DNA of 64,000 nt from Dendrosporobacter quercicolus (lineage in GTDB: Bacteria > Bacillota > Negativicutes > DSM-1736 > Dendrosporobacteraceae), in contig NZ_FNHB01000001.1 in NCBI RefSeq assembly GCF_900104455.1, forward strand, positions 1 to 64,000, written 5' to 3'. The notes under the pieces were generated by a model. The model did not search any database and was not told the origin of the DNA. It saw nothing but the letters and a program-made list of their open reading frames with translations. Each line of letters opens with the position of its first letter. Position 1 is the first letter of the stretch. Position numbers and translations under genes: made by a program. This document shows, piece by piece, positions 50,268 to 60,017 of the stretch.

Positions 50268-52907
50268 ATGGATAAATACGGCTATACCTTGCAGGTTGCC
50301 GGCAATGCGGCGAAGAAAACGCAGAACCGTTATTATAAACGCGATCTGGAACTGATGACGGGGCACCAGCTCCGGGAAATCTGCCGGCGGGAAAAAATTA
50401 TCCAGGGGGTGGTAAGCCCGCTGGACAAGGATGATCTGATTCGCGTAATTCTCCGCTATCGCGGTGCGGACGACAACCTTTTGATCAAAACGTATGACGA
50501 AGAAGGGTATGCAGCTCTGCAAACCGTGATTGCCAGGGTCCGGATTCACTACGAAACCGATATCCGGCCGGACTGCAGCGCTAAAATTGTTGTCTACGAA
50601 GGACTGGCCCTTGATTACTACGACAGGCTGACCATCAAATATCACGGGAAGCTGGCCGGAACAAACGCGCTGATCGTCAGCGCCGATTTTTGCCTGTGCG
50701 GCATCCTGAACATTGAGGCCAAGGGCGGCGGCAAAGACTTCCTGTACCTGACCAAAGCGGCCGGCCTGCCCTGCAGCGAAGCCCAAATCAAGAACTACAG
50801 CCTACTGTGCATGAACAAGGCGAATTCTGAGATGCTGCACCGCATTTACAGCGGTGACTACGCCTACATGCCGCAGCATCTGATCGTCTACCGCGTGCCC
50901 CTCTTAGACTTTATGGTGAAAAAACCGGTGGCGCTTACCATGCCGGTTGCAATTGATTTTGGCACCACGAGCACTACGGCCGGCGTCTATCTGGACAGCC
51001 TCTATTTCGAGCGTGCCGATATAACGCCGGGTCAGCTCGGCCTGCAGGAAAACGACGTTAATTACGCCGTTTTTTACGATACCACCCAGGGCTATCATGA
51101 GACGACGCTCCTGCCGAGCGTGGTCGGCGTCCTTACCATTGAGGGCGGGACGGAGCCGGAATACCTGTTTGGCTATGATGCCGTAAAACTGGCCAATTCC
51201 AGCTATATCGACGAAGGATTTTGCGTTTTCTACGACATCAAGCGCTGGATCGGCGATTACGAAAAAAGCGAGGAAATCATCGACAAGCAGGGAAGGCGCG
51301 CTTTTGTCAAACGCAAGGACATCTTGAAAGCGTATTTTGGCCATATTGTCCAGGCAATGAAGAACCGTTTTAAATGCGATATCCGGGCCGTGCACATCTC
51401 CAGTCCGGTCAAGCAGAAATACCTGTTTCAGGCGCTGTTCGCCGAAATACTGCCTGAATACACCGTGGAAAAGGAAGATATGCTCGATGAGGGCATCGCG
51501 GTGCTTTATAATACCATCTCTGAAATGATCGCGCAAAAAAGCGCCAGGGAAAATACGATCTACAAAGCGCTCATCATCGACTGCGGCGGCGGCACGACCG
51601 ATCTATCCTCCTGCAGCTTCCGCGTCAGCACGCAGCGCGTTTCCTATAAAATCGATATCGAGACCGCCTATGAGAACGGCGATACCGACTTTGGCGGCAA
51701 CAACCTGACCTTCCGCATCATGCAGCTGTTGAAAATAAGGCTGTTCAAAGCGCTGGCGCCGCAAAACCGGCAGGGACAGATTCCGGACATCAACGATTTG
51801 CTGAACACTTTTGATCTCGATGTGTTCCGGTATGTAGACGAATACGGCCCGCATAAGATTTACGAACAATTTGACAACGCCTACGACGCTGCCGAAGCGT
51901 TTTTGCCGACGAAATTCCGCGACTGGGAAAAACTCAGCCGTACCGACTACTACAAGGTGAAAAATAATTTCTATTTTCTTTTTTCTACCGCCGAGCGCAT
52001 CAAAAAAGAATTCTACAACAAGGTCGGCACTCTGCGCGTCGGTCTGTCCTGCCATGAAAAAAATGAGCCGTCGGCTACCATGCTCTTTGTCGACCAATGG
52101 AAACTGACGGCAATGCAGGAAAAAGGACTCGTAACCGTCAAGGAATTCCCCGAAGTGTATTTCAGCATCTTTGATATCATGCTCATCCTGCGGGCCGATA
52201 TTTACGGCGTTGTTCACAAGTTTATGGACGGAATGTACGCCAGTCACGAGCTTGATGAGTATACGCTGATCAAGCTCACCGGCCAGTCCTGCAAAATCGA
52301 TATTTTCCGCGACGCGTTAAAAGAATTTGTACCAGGCAAGACCATCAAATTCAAACGTAAATCCGGCGATCTTACCGATGATTTTGAGCTGAAAATGACG
52401 TGCATCGACGGTGCATTAAAGTACCTCAAGGATAAAAAATACGGCTTTGCCGACGTCAGAATCACGAGCCGTACACCGGCGCTGCCGTATCTCATCACCG
52501 CCTACACGCATACGGGCAGCGAAATTGTTCTGATCCACGGACTGCAGAAAGGCAAAAACTGCGGCCATATCTCGCGCAATATGGACGATCTGACCCTGAA
52601 GCTCTATCTTAAGGACATGAACGAAAAAGTGCGCTACAATTTCACCTACGCCTGCACGCTGGGGGAATTCAGCGCGATGGCCTACGAAAAAATCCGCGAA
52701 GTGTACGGCGTCCATATTCCGCAGGACGACGTCGACAGCATTGTCGACCGCGAAGTGAAGTTCTTTGTCTGGACAGAATCGCGCCGCTGGGGCTTTCTCG
52801 TTTTGCCGGTCTATCGCGACGGCGAAATCCTGATGCTGGGCCGCTCGCAGTTTTTCAGCTTTGAAAGCGACGCCTGGGTGGAGAACTTTTTCGACGGGAC
52901 GAAGTGA
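50268..52907 (+). CDS. Hsp70-like ATPase with N-terminal SAP-like segment
   Basis: An 879-residue protein. Residues about 27-62 resemble a SAP-type helix pair (MTGHQLREICRREKIIQGVV then KDDLIRVIL). An actin/Hsp70 ATPase core starts near 225: phosphate-1 VAIDFGTTSTTAGV (about 227), phosphate-2 LIIDCGGGTTDLS (about 435), DFGGNNLTFRIMQLL after it. The C-terminal half is long and unlike DnaK's substrate-binding domain. With the J protein at 45807 it could form a dedicated chaperone pair, perhaps for sheath disassembly or effector loading; no AAA+ ClpV is present. That role is inference. The start is ATG 50268 behind GGGAGG. Confidence 0.8.
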   Translation: MDKYGYTLQVAGNAAKKTQNRYYKRDLELMTGHQLREICRREKIIQGVVSPLDKDDLIRVILRYRGADDNLLIKTYDEEGYAALQTVIARVRIHYETDIRPDCSAKIVVYEGLALDYYDRLTIKYHGKLAGTNALIVSADFCLCGILNIEAKGGGKDFLYLTKAAGLPCSEAQIKNYSLLCMNKANSEMLHRIYSGDYAYMPQHLIVYRVPLLDFMVKKPVALTMPVAIDFGTTSTTAGVYLDSLYFERADITPGQLGLQENDVNYAVFYDTTQGYHETTLLPSVVGVLTIEGGTEPEYLFGYDAVKLANSSYIDEGFCVFYDIKRWIGDYEKSEEIIDKQGRRAFVKRKDILKAYFGHIVQAMKNRFKCDIRAVHISSPVKQKYLFQALFAEILPEYTVEKEDMLDEGIAVLYNTISEMIAQKSARENTIYKALIIDCGGGTTDLSSCSFRVSTQRVSYKIDIETAYENGDTDFGGNNLTFRIMQLLKIRLFKALAPQNRQGQIPDINDLLNTFDLDVFRYVDEYGPHKIYEQFDNAYDAAEAFLPTKFRDWEKLSRTDYYKVKNNFYFLFSTAERIKKEFYNKVGTLRVGLSCHEKNEPSATMLFVDQWKLTAMQEKGLVTVKEFPEVYFSIFDIMLILRADIYGVVHKFMDGMYASHELDEYTLIKLTGQSCKIDIFRDALKEFVPGKTIKFKRKSGDLTDDFELKMTCIDGALKYLKDKKYGFADVRITSRTPALPYLITAYTHTGSEIVLIHGLQKGKNCGHISRNMDDLTLKLYLKDMNEKVRYNFTYACTLGEFSAMAYEKIREVYGVHIPQDDVDSIVDREVKFFVWTESRRWGFLVLPVYRDGEILMLGRSQFFSFESDAWVENFFDGTK

Positions 52908-52934
52908 CGACCAATCTGCAAGGAGGCGGTGGCG

Positions 52935-54065
52935 ATGAAAAAAACAACCCAATGGATTGCGGCGCTCCTGGTGATGCCTGTCATTCTGGCCGCGCCGGGC
53001 AAAGCACAGGCGGAGAAAATCAGCCGGGACGACGTAAAGCCAATTGCCGTCGCCGGCGCAGCGGCGGAGGCGGCAGGAAAAATGAAACCCAAAGCCAAGC
53101 CGCCGGCGGCGCCCCAAGCGCCCAAGGTAGACATTCCGGGCGCAGCGCAGGAAAAACCGGCAAACAAAAAAGCAGCCCAAAAAGCGGCTAAGGAAAAAGC
53201 CGAAGCCGTCAGCCAGGCAGCCGAGGAGGCGTTTGAGCAAGTTGCGGCCATGGCCGAAGCCGGCGACATCCAGGCGCAGTATATTCTGGGGATCGCCTAT
53301 TATACCGGCCGGCAGGCAGAACCGGACGAAAGAGCGGCGGTTGAATGGTGGCGCAGGGCCGCCATCGGCGGCCACCCGGACGCCGCCGCCTATCTGGGAC
53401 TGGCCTATGCCGAGGGCTTCGGCGGCATGCCCCAAAACGGGACGGAAGCCGAACGGCGCTACCTGCGGGCCGAACAGGACGGCTCAGCATTAGCCAACGT
53501 GCTTTTAGGCATTGACGGCTACAGAAAAAATACGCCGGCGGACAAAGCTGCGGCTATAGAGCGCTTCCGTACGGCGGCAAAGCAGGGCAATACGCAGGCG
53601 AAAGGCTTTCTTCAAATGATTGAGCGCAGAGGGACGGATGCCAGACAGGACTTTGGCAAAAACCTCGACTGGAAAAAAGAATCAGGAAAGACGTCCTTGA
53701 CGGATCTTTATACGCAGGCGGGTACGAATGCGTTCCAGGGGAATATCGCTGGGCAGGACTATACGGCCGCCGCCGGTTGGTGGGAACTGGCCGCCCAAGC
53801 GGATAATGCGGCGGCGCAGGCGCTGTTAGGAACGGCCTATTACACGGGGCGCGGTGTGGAGCAGGACGAAACAAAAGCGGTGGAGCTGTTTAAAACGGCG
53901 GCGGCCAAAAACGAGCCGCTGGCCCAGTATATGCTGGGCAAAGCCTATTTGGCCGGCAATGTGGTGCAGAGAAACAAGGAACTGGCGCTCAAGCTTTTCC
54001 GCGCGGCGGGCGAGGCCGGCATCGCGGATGCCAAGCGGCAGGCGGACTGGCTGGAGAGGGGATAG
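52935..54065 (+). CDS. Secreted Sel1-repeat protein
   Basis: A 376-residue exported protein. Signal peptide in residues 1-27 (MKKTTQWIAALLVMPVIL, cut after GKAQA), an Ala/Lys/Pro-rich linker, then at least five Sel1-like repeats of about 36 residues with the AQYxLGxAYYTG...A..WWRRAA pattern (about 105-190 and 285-370). Such solenoids bind partner proteins in the periplasm. Position in the locus suggests an envelope scaffold for the machine; nothing further can be said. ATG 52935 is preferred over GTG 52929 on spacing from AAGGAGG. Confidence 0.8.
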   Translation: MKKTTQWIAALLVMPVILAAPGKAQAEKISRDDVKPIAVAGAAAEAAGKMKPKAKPPAAPQAPKVDIPGAAQEKPANKKAAQKAAKEKAEAVSQAAEEAFEQVAAMAEAGDIQAQYILGIAYYTGRQAEPDERAAVEWWRRAAIGGHPDAAAYLGLAYAEGFGGMPQNGTEAERRYLRAEQDGSALANVLLGIDGYRKNTPADKAAAIERFRTAAKQGNTQAKGFLQMIERRGTDARQDFGKNLDWKKESGKTSLTDLYTQAGTNAFQGNIAGQDYTAAAGWWELAAQADNAAAQALLGTAYYTGRGVEQDETKAVELFKTAAAKNEPLAQYMLGKAYLAGNVVQRNKELALKLFRAAGEAGIADAKRQADWLERG

Positions 54066-54068
54066 GAT

Positions 54069-55358
54069 ATGCGCATATTTGACGAAGAATTTGACATGCG
54101 AAGTTATGTACAAAAACGGTTGTTGGAAATCGATCATCTGGAAAGCCGCCGCGTTTTCAAATCCGTTGTCGAAGGATTGTTTCTCGAACTCTGGGACGAA
54201 ATCGAGGCAGAGTACAAAGGCCTGGAGCGGCGTGTATTTGCAGAAGTGCCGATGCCGGTGGAGGGCCCCGCAATCATAACAAATATAATTGACCGCAGGC
54301 TCTATGACGTCACGGATGACTTTTTGCTGCCGATGCGGCCGGAAGACCTGCAGTCGCATCAAGTGGACACAGAGGCGCTTCTTAGCAGTCTCAATGAAAA
54401 GGCGCCATTTTTTCTCTATACGGTTTTTTTGCAGGCTGATCATCTGGAAGCCTGCAAATTCGACCGGCCCGAGCGGAAGTTCCGCGGCGTTATCAAGACG
54501 CGGCACAGCGAATATACCGGGCAGTTTCATGTTCGCCGCAACCTGGCGTACAGGCGGCAGATTGAAGATTTGTACCGGATATTCGAGCTGAACTACCTGC
54601 CCTGGCGCAGCGTCTGCGCGCCATATTTGTACAAATTGTTCGACGTATATATCGATGATATCGAAAATGGGAATGCCCGGGAAATGATTGAAGAAGCCGT
54701 AATCGATTTCGAGGAATATGCCCCGGCGATCCGTTACCACCAGGTGCCGCTGTGGAATCTGGAAACGATTTCCATACGTACAAGCACCTATCCGGAACCG
54801 TGTGTAGACAAAATCAATTACGAACACCGGATTTTCCGGCATAAATTTAGGGAAGGCGCGCGTTACCTGGTGACCAATCCAGATGTGCGTGTGGCCAACA
54901 TCCGCTGGACCCAGGGCGATCTTCTGATTACCTGCCCGCTGGCCGATCCCGTTACCTGGGAAATGTACCAGTGCAATTCCCAGGTCAAGCACGCCTATCC
55001 CAACCGGCTGATGGGCAATGCCAAACAGGCGTCTTTCGCCGATACGCTCACGGGCGTGTTCCGGCAGCCGGTCAAGACCAAGCTGGAGCTGAGCCGGCTG
55101 ATTCAGGCCTGCGGCTACGAAACAGATCTGGCATTTGCCGGCGTGGAACTGGTAGCCAGTTTCCCTGACAAAGAAACGTATATCGTCGACGACTTTATCC
55201 GGGACGAACTCAGGACAGGCGCCTGGGAGACGGCCATGCGGCTTGACTTTCAGCCTGCCGACTACGATTTTTACCTCAACCGGGATATCATGAGTTTTTT
55301 AGTGAGCGTAGTGCAGCGTCATTTTCCCGAATACGAATGCTGCGGCCGGCTGGTATAG
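54069..55358 (+). CDS. Unknown locus protein, baseplate candidate 1
   Basis: A 429-residue cytoplasmic protein without a recognised domain, signal or membrane segment. It mixes helices (LLEIDHLESRRVFKSVVEGLF near the start) and beta-rich parts (ISIRTSTYPEP, GDLLITCPLADPVTWEMYQC). It starts three nt after the Sel1 gene stop. Its length and position between the regulatory genes and the VgrG gene are those of TssF/TssK-type baseplate parts, but no specific motif supports this. Firmly: a real, compact, conserved-looking gene. Confidence 0.65.
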   Translation: MRIFDEEFDMRSYVQKRLLEIDHLESRRVFKSVVEGLFLELWDEIEAEYKGLERRVFAEVPMPVEGPAIITNIIDRRLYDVTDDFLLPMRPEDLQSHQVDTEALLSSLNEKAPFFLYTVFLQADHLEACKFDRPERKFRGVIKTRHSEYTGQFHVRRNLAYRRQIEDLYRIFELNYLPWRSVCAPYLYKLFDVYIDDIENGNAREMIEEAVIDFEEYAPAIRYHQVPLWNLETISIRTSTYPEPCVDKINYEHRIFRHKFREGARYLVTNPDVRVANIRWTQGDLLITCPLADPVTWEMYQCNSQVKHAYPNRLMGNAKQASFADTLTGVFRQPVKTKLELSRLIQACGYETDLAFAGVELVASFPDKETYIVDDFIRDELRTGAWETAMRLDFQPADYDFYLNRDIMSFLVSVVQRHFPEYECCGRLV

Positions 55359-55369
55359 GAGGGAGCGGC

Positions 55370-56080
55370 GTGAATTTTATCTGGGACATCGTTTTACAGG
55401 CCGGGGAGCAGGGCATGGACAAAGCCGATCTACTGTTTCAGCAGGCGGAAGAATTCAGTCCGTATTGCGAGCAGGCGTTTGCCTGCATCAATCAGGACCG
55501 GCTCGACGGTACCGCCGTCGAAATCAACGCGCTCTACCGGTTCAGCCATATTTTTCAGGAGCTGTTGCATCCGGAACTGCTGGCCCGGCCGGAAAACCGG
55601 AACCTTATCCAGTGCGTCGCCAGCTTTTTCGACGTCGTCGTGCATCTCTTAAGTGAAATCGACTTAAAGCACGGCCTCACCAAGCGGGAATATTTTGTCC
55701 GTCAACTCAGGGCGGAGCTTTTGAACGGCATTTACGGCCGGAAAGCGGCCGCGGCGGTAGCGATAATGGATCGGAACCTGCAGTTCTGCCTGGCCAATGA
55801 ACTTTTAACTCAAATTCAAATAGGAACCAGCCTCAGGGTTTTCCGCCGGGCCGTCCGGACGGCGTTTACCGGCAGCCTGATCTATCAAAGCAATTATAAC
55901 GGCAAAGAACTTTTGCTGTATCTTGGCGAAAAAGAAACAAAAGAAAAGGCGCAAATTATACAGTTCCTGCTCGACCTGTTTCTGCCCTTGGGCTTTTCGG
56001 CGCGGCTTTTCTGGGAAGTTCATTTTGGTATCATCGGCGTAGACGCCGTTATGCAGACTGACGCCATCGCACTGTTTTAG
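55370..56080 (+). CDS. Unknown locus protein, baseplate candidate 2
   Basis: A 236-residue mostly helical protein (VNFIWDIVLQAGEQGMDKA start; a helical core to IDLKHGLTKREYFVRQL; a C-terminal FLLDLFLPLGFSARLFWEVH). No known family seen. GTG 55370 is chosen because AGGAGGGAG ends a few bases before it, and the preceding gene stops at 55358. It could match TssG-like or other baseplate wedge proteins in place, not in sequence. Confidence 0.6.
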   Translation: MNFIWDIVLQAGEQGMDKADLLFQQAEEFSPYCEQAFACINQDRLDGTAVEINALYRFSHIFQELLHPELLARPENRNLIQCVASFFDVVVHLLSEIDLKHGLTKREYFVRQLRAELLNGIYGRKAAAAVAIMDRNLQFCLANELLTQIQIGTSLRVFRRAVRTAFTGSLIYQSNYNGKELLLYLGEKETKEKAQIIQFLLDLFLPLGFSARLFWEVHFGIIGVDAVMQTDAIALF

Positions 56081-56111
56081 GGTAGCTTTTGAAAAAGGAG
56101 GCAAATGGCTA

Positions 56112-56888
56112 ATGAATGGACAGATTTTCCCCCTCTTTGAACACGCGCATGTGCTGAGAACAGCCATGCTGACGGCACTGCGCGATTATGCTTACGAGTA
56201 CGGGCGGCTCATCCACGAAGACTATAGCGACGGTATTGTCAGCGGCTGCCGCATAACGACAACGGCGGATACGATTATCTTAAACCGGGGTGTCATCCGC
56301 TATGCAGGCAACCTTTATCTGATCACGGAACCGCTGTCGCTTGCGTACTATCCCACAGACGAATGGACGGTCTTTATGCTGCAATTTAAAGACGAAGCCA
56401 GAAGAGACGGCTATATTTACCGCGAGGTGGAAACCATGCTGACAGACCGGCTGGAACGCAGTCAGGCCCAAATAGAGCTATGCCGTTTTAAACTGCAGCG
56501 CGGCGCCAGGCTCCGGATGAACTATGTGGATTTTGCGGACCGCAATACGGAATTCGACACAGTCAATACCATTTACGCGCCCTTTGCCGCCTGCGGGACA
56601 AGCTCACTGTCGCCGGGCATCACCCGCGCCTTTGCCAGGGAAGCGGCTGCGTACGCGATGGACCCTGTCGATACGGCGTTTTGCCTGCAGGCCCTGAACG
56701 CCAGGGAGGCGCTGAGTCGGGAGGCCCTCCTGTTCTATACGGCAACCCGGCTGCAAAAAGAAATTGCCGAATGCGGCAATCCGGCGATTTTTGAAGCACT
56801 GCTCACCATCCTGAACCGGATTAAGAGCAATGGCGAACGTGAGCTTTCCCGCGCGGCGCGCCAAAGACGCCAGGTCATTGTGGACTGA
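56112..56888 (+). CDS. Unknown locus protein, baseplate candidate 3
   Basis: A 258-residue protein with a beta-rich N-terminal half (GIVSGCRITTTADTIILNRG, IRYAGNLYLITEPLSLAY) of the sort found in tail-fibre connectors and phage baseplate adaptors, and a helical C-terminal half. AAAAAGGAGG precedes ATG 56112. A TssK-like connector role is a guess from order and the N-terminal beta pattern. 18 nt separate it from the next gene. Confidence 0.6.
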   Translation: MNGQIFPLFEHAHVLRTAMLTALRDYAYEYGRLIHEDYSDGIVSGCRITTTADTIILNRGVIRYAGNLYLITEPLSLAYYPTDEWTVFMLQFKDEARRDGYIYREVETMLTDRLERSQAQIELCRFKLQRGARLRMNYVDFADRNTEFDTVNTIYAPFAACGTSSLSPGITRAFAREAAAYAMDPVDTAFCLQALNAREALSREALLFYTATRLQKEIAECGNPAIFEALLTILNRIKSNGERELSRAARQRRQVIVD

Positions 56889-56906
56889 TAAAGGAGGCGG
56901 GAACGA

Positions 56907-57524
56907 ATGGAAAAGGATGAAAGCATATTGGAACTGAAAAACAACGCGAAAGCAGCCGCGGCCCGGGCCCACGCCGATGAGACTGTCGACCGCGAGCTGC
57001 AGCAAAGTATTTATGATGAAGCTGTCGATATCTTCGGACACCTGACCGCATTTGCCGACAGGGAACTGCTGGACGGCAAAATCTCAATACGGATTCCCAC
57101 CGACTTTATTGCCCTGGATGCGGATGTCGTACAGGCGCTGTTTCCGTTAGGCAACCGGCCGCAATTGGTCATGGGCAATGAACCGCTGTATTTTATGCTG
57201 GGTTTTAACCACACCCGGCATCCTGTGCCCGAAGAGCAAATCAAGGAATTTCCCAAGCTGGCCCGCGGCCTGCTGGAAAAAGGCGGCCCGCAGGTAAAAG
57301 TGGTCAAAACCGAAACCATTCATTGCGGCGGCCGGCAGGTGGCAAAAATGCATTTTATCAGTCAGACGCTGGAGGGCGCGCTGTACAACATCATGTTCTA
57401 TGCCAACGTCGACGCCCGGCTGCTGATCGGCTTTGTCAATTTTCGCTACCAGGACAGCAAGCGGCTGGAGCCGCTTGCCGAGGAGATCATTGCATCCTAC
57501 CGAATTTTGGTGAATAGGGAGTGA
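56907..57524 (+). CDS. DcrB/Mog1-fold (Eag-like) effector chaperone candidate
   Basis: A 205-residue cytoplasmic protein. After a charged helical N-terminus (1-55) comes a Mog1/PsbP-like alpha-beta domain: GKISIRIPTDFIALDADVVQ, FMLGFNHTRHPVPEEQ, HFISQTLEGALYNIMFYANV and LIGFVNFRYQDS. DUF1795/Eag proteins with this fold hold the membrane-insertion segments of Rhs and other toxic effectors before loading; a VgrG-Rhs effector lies 4 kb downstream. The link is inference by fold pattern. It sits eight nt before the VgrG gene. Confidence 0.55.
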   Translation: MEKDESILELKNNAKAAAARAHADETVDRELQQSIYDEAVDIFGHLTAFADRELLDGKISIRIPTDFIALDADVVQALFPLGNRPQLVMGNEPLYFMLGFNHTRHPVPEEQIKEFPKLARGLLEKGGPQVKVVKTETIHCGGRQVAKMHFISQTLEGALYNIMFYANVDARLLIGFVNFRYQDSKRLEPLAEEIIASYRILVNRE

Positions 57525-57531
57525 ACGCAGC

Positions 57532-58929
57532 GTGAGCATCATCCACAGCACCATTCAGGTCGAAGGCTTTCCCTTTACCCGGATCAAAGAACTGTACATT
57601 TCGCACCATCCTAACGAGCATGGTCTAATCACGATTGTCGGCGAAATTACGCCGGAAGACGCCAAAGACTGCGAGCAGCGGGCCGATGAAACCACCGCGC
57701 TCACCGTGACCGCTTCGGTTGGCAAAGAAACACTAACCCTGTTTAAAGGCGGCGTACAAAACCTGTCGGTGACCAACGAAGCCGGCTACAGCCTGCTGAC
57801 CGTTCATGGCATTACCTCCAGTTTTTTACAGGACATCAAAAAAATATCACGCACCTATCAGAACGGCGGCAAAACCTATGAACAGATACTCAACCAAGCG
57901 TACGCCGGCAACGGGAGCGTCGAGCTGACCATAACCGATCAGGCCACCGGCGCGCTTATCATGCAAATGGATGAGACCAACTGGGAGTTCACCAAACGCA
58001 TGGCTTCCCGCTTTAACGTGCCGGTTTTCGCCAGCATCACCGCACCTAAGCCGATGGTATTCGTCGGCCTGCCGCCGGTGGCCAACACCAAGGAAATTAC
58101 CACCACCTCCTTTCTCCACGGCAAAGAAGACGATGCGTATAACCGGGTTACCGCAAACGACATGCCAGGCGGCGGCGAGGCACTGCGGCAGGATTTCTCC
58201 GCCTTGATCGCCCGGTCCTATGACTATGTCTACCTTGGCGACATCATCTCCATCAACGGCAGCGAGTGCCGCGTCAAGAAAGTAGAAGCCCGCCTCGTCG
58301 ACGGCATTCTGGAAATGGAGTACCTCCTGGCCGGGAAAACCGGTTTTGTCGCGCCGCACGTGTCCAATGCCGCCTGCGCCGGCCGGGTTTTGATCGGTCA
58401 GGTCAAAGACGTGAAACGCGATACCGTCAAAGTGCATCTTTTAGAAATCGACAAAGAGTACGACGGCAGCGGCGACTGGTGGTTCCCCTATTCGACCGCC
58501 TACTCCAGCAACGACGGCAGCGGCTGGTATTGCATGCCGGAAATCGGCGACTACGTGCGCATTATGTTTCCTTCCAAAAATGAAGCGGACGGCTTTGCCG
58601 CCAGTTCGATCAACACGGCGCCGCTGGCCAACCCGCGCCATAAAAGCCTTAAAGCCCCCAGCGGCAAGGAGCTGCTGATGACTGACAGCGGCCTGTATAT
58701 CATCTGCCAGCACCAAAAAATCTTCATCGATTTGACTCAGGACGACGGCATTAAGATCGTATCTTCGGAGAATATCGTCGTGGAATCAGAAGCTAATGTG
58801 ACCGTACAGGCGAAGAAAGACATCCAGGTGCTGGCAAAGGAGCAAATCCTGCTGCAATCGGGCGAGTCGTTTATCAATATGCTGCCAAACCAGATCACCC
58901 TGGCAGCCAAGGATGTCATCATTACCTGA
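57532..58929 (+). CDS. VgrG-like spike protein
   Basis: A 465-residue protein combining a gp27-like hub (about 1-270: MSIIHSTIQVEGFPFTRI, DETNWEFTKRMASRFNVPVF) with a gp5-type OB domain (about 275-390: GRVLIGQVKDVKRDTVKVH, WWFPYSTAYSSNDGSGWYC, PEIGDYVRIMFPSKNE) and a beta-helix needle (about 400-465: IVVESEANVTVQAKKDIQVL). This is the phage gpD/VgrG architecture that caps the tube. GTG 57532 follows GGGAG. It is shorter than many effector-fused VgrGs and probably is the structural spike. Confidence 0.88.
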   Translation: MSIIHSTIQVEGFPFTRIKELYISHHPNEHGLITIVGEITPEDAKDCEQRADETTALTVTASVGKETLTLFKGGVQNLSVTNEAGYSLLTVHGITSSFLQDIKKISRTYQNGGKTYEQILNQAYAGNGSVELTITDQATGALIMQMDETNWEFTKRMASRFNVPVFASITAPKPMVFVGLPPVANTKEITTTSFLHGKEDDAYNRVTANDMPGGGEALRQDFSALIARSYDYVYLGDIISINGSECRVKKVEARLVDGILEMEYLLAGKTGFVAPHVSNAACAGRVLIGQVKDVKRDTVKVHLLEIDKEYDGSGDWWFPYSTAYSSNDGSGWYCMPEIGDYVRIMFPSKNEADGFAASSINTAPLANPRHKSLKAPSGKELLMTDSGLYIICQHQKIFIDLTQDDGIKIVSSENIVVESEANVTVQAKKDIQVLAKEQILLQSGESFINMLPNQITLAAKDVIIT

Positions 58930-58947
58930 GCGAAGGAGGCGGAACAG

Positions 58948-60015
58948 ATGAGGGATTTTGTCGCCGCGTTCCAGGAGGAACGCTATGCTCCGCTGGCGCG
59001 CCGGCTGCTGGCTGACACCCTGCGGGATATGGAGAATGGAACTGCCGCCGCGTCCTGCACCGTTGCCGTGGCCGGCGCGGTTGACCAGGCGGCGCGGCTG
59101 CAGCAGCACGGCCTGCCGCCGGTAGCATATCTGACCATGGCGGCGATGTACACCAGCGTCTACTTTGGCGAGCCCAAACTGCGTCTTGATTTTTACAGCG
59201 AGCAATGGCTTGCGGCAGAGCCGGTTTACAGCGAATACATAGACGCCGCCTGGCTGTTCGTTCATTGGCAGGAGCACGAAGACGCCATGACGGAGGCGGC
59301 CAAAGGGCAGCGGGCCTGGGTGCGGCCGGCGCATCTGGAGAGCATGCGCTGGCAATCCTTCCGGCTGCTGGCCTACGGCCTGTACACGCGGCTGAAATAC
59401 TGGCTGCAGTCGCCGGCGATAGGGGCGGCCCTTTGCGCTCTGCGCCGTACCGATGAATTCTATATCCTGTTTGGTGAGTATCAGGACTGGCAGGGCGCGG
59501 TTTACGCCCTTCTGACGCCCATTGACATTTTCAATCGCAGCAGCGATGACTCTTTACGCTTTCGGGTTTATGAAAAATGCCGCTATAGCAAAAAGAAGTT
59601 TGCCCAGCTTGATTTAAGCGGCAGCCGGTTCCGGGACTGCAGCTTCGAAGACTGCAGCTTTGAGGAGGTTGATTTGAGCGACGTAACCTTTGTCGGCTGT
59701 CGTTTTGACCGCAGCCTGTTCAGCCGGGTCCGGCTGCCTGGCGCGCTGTTTCTGGACACGCGGTTCAGTGAAGTCCGCTTCCGGGACGTGCTGGCCGCGC
59801 CGCTGTGCCGGGCGTATGAAAAAAACGACGCCTATCGCCACTTGGAATTCGCCGGCTGCGCGCTGGCGGCGGTAAGTCTGGCAGACTGCCGTTTTCCCGG
59901 CGCTTTGCTGACAGATTGTCTGCTGACCCAAATCGAAATCGAAGGCGGCGACTATACGGATTCCAATTTCCAGGAATTTGCCGTCGCCCGGATGAAGGAA
60001 GGCGGGGAGGAATAA
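58948..60015 (+). CDS. Pentapeptide-repeat protein
   Basis: A 355-residue protein. Residues 1-210 are helical and aromatic-rich, without known motifs (TEAAKGQRAWVRPAHLESM). Residues about 215-345 are pentapeptide repeats of the A(D/N)LxX type: FAQLDLSGSRFRDCSFEDCS, FEEVDLSDVTFVGCRFDRSL and so on, forming a right-handed beta-helix. Pentapeptide proteins are common beside VgrG and DUF4280 genes and may extend spike or bind effectors. GAAGGAGGCGG precedes ATG 58948. Confidence 0.8.
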   Translation: MRDFVAAFQEERYAPLARRLLADTLRDMENGTAAASCTVAVAGAVDQAARLQQHGLPPVAYLTMAAMYTSVYFGEPKLRLDFYSEQWLAAEPVYSEYIDAAWLFVHWQEHEDAMTEAAKGQRAWVRPAHLESMRWQSFRLLAYGLYTRLKYWLQSPAIGAALCALRRTDEFYILFGEYQDWQGAVYALLTPIDIFNRSSDDSLRFRVYEKCRYSKKKFAQLDLSGSRFRDCSFEDCSFEEVDLSDVTFVGCRFDRSLFSRVRLPGALFLDTRFSEVRFRDVLAAPLCRAYEKNDAYRHLEFAGCALAAVSLADCRFPGALLTDCLLTQIEIEGGDYTDSNFQEFAVARMKEGGEE

Positions 60016-60017
60016 AT

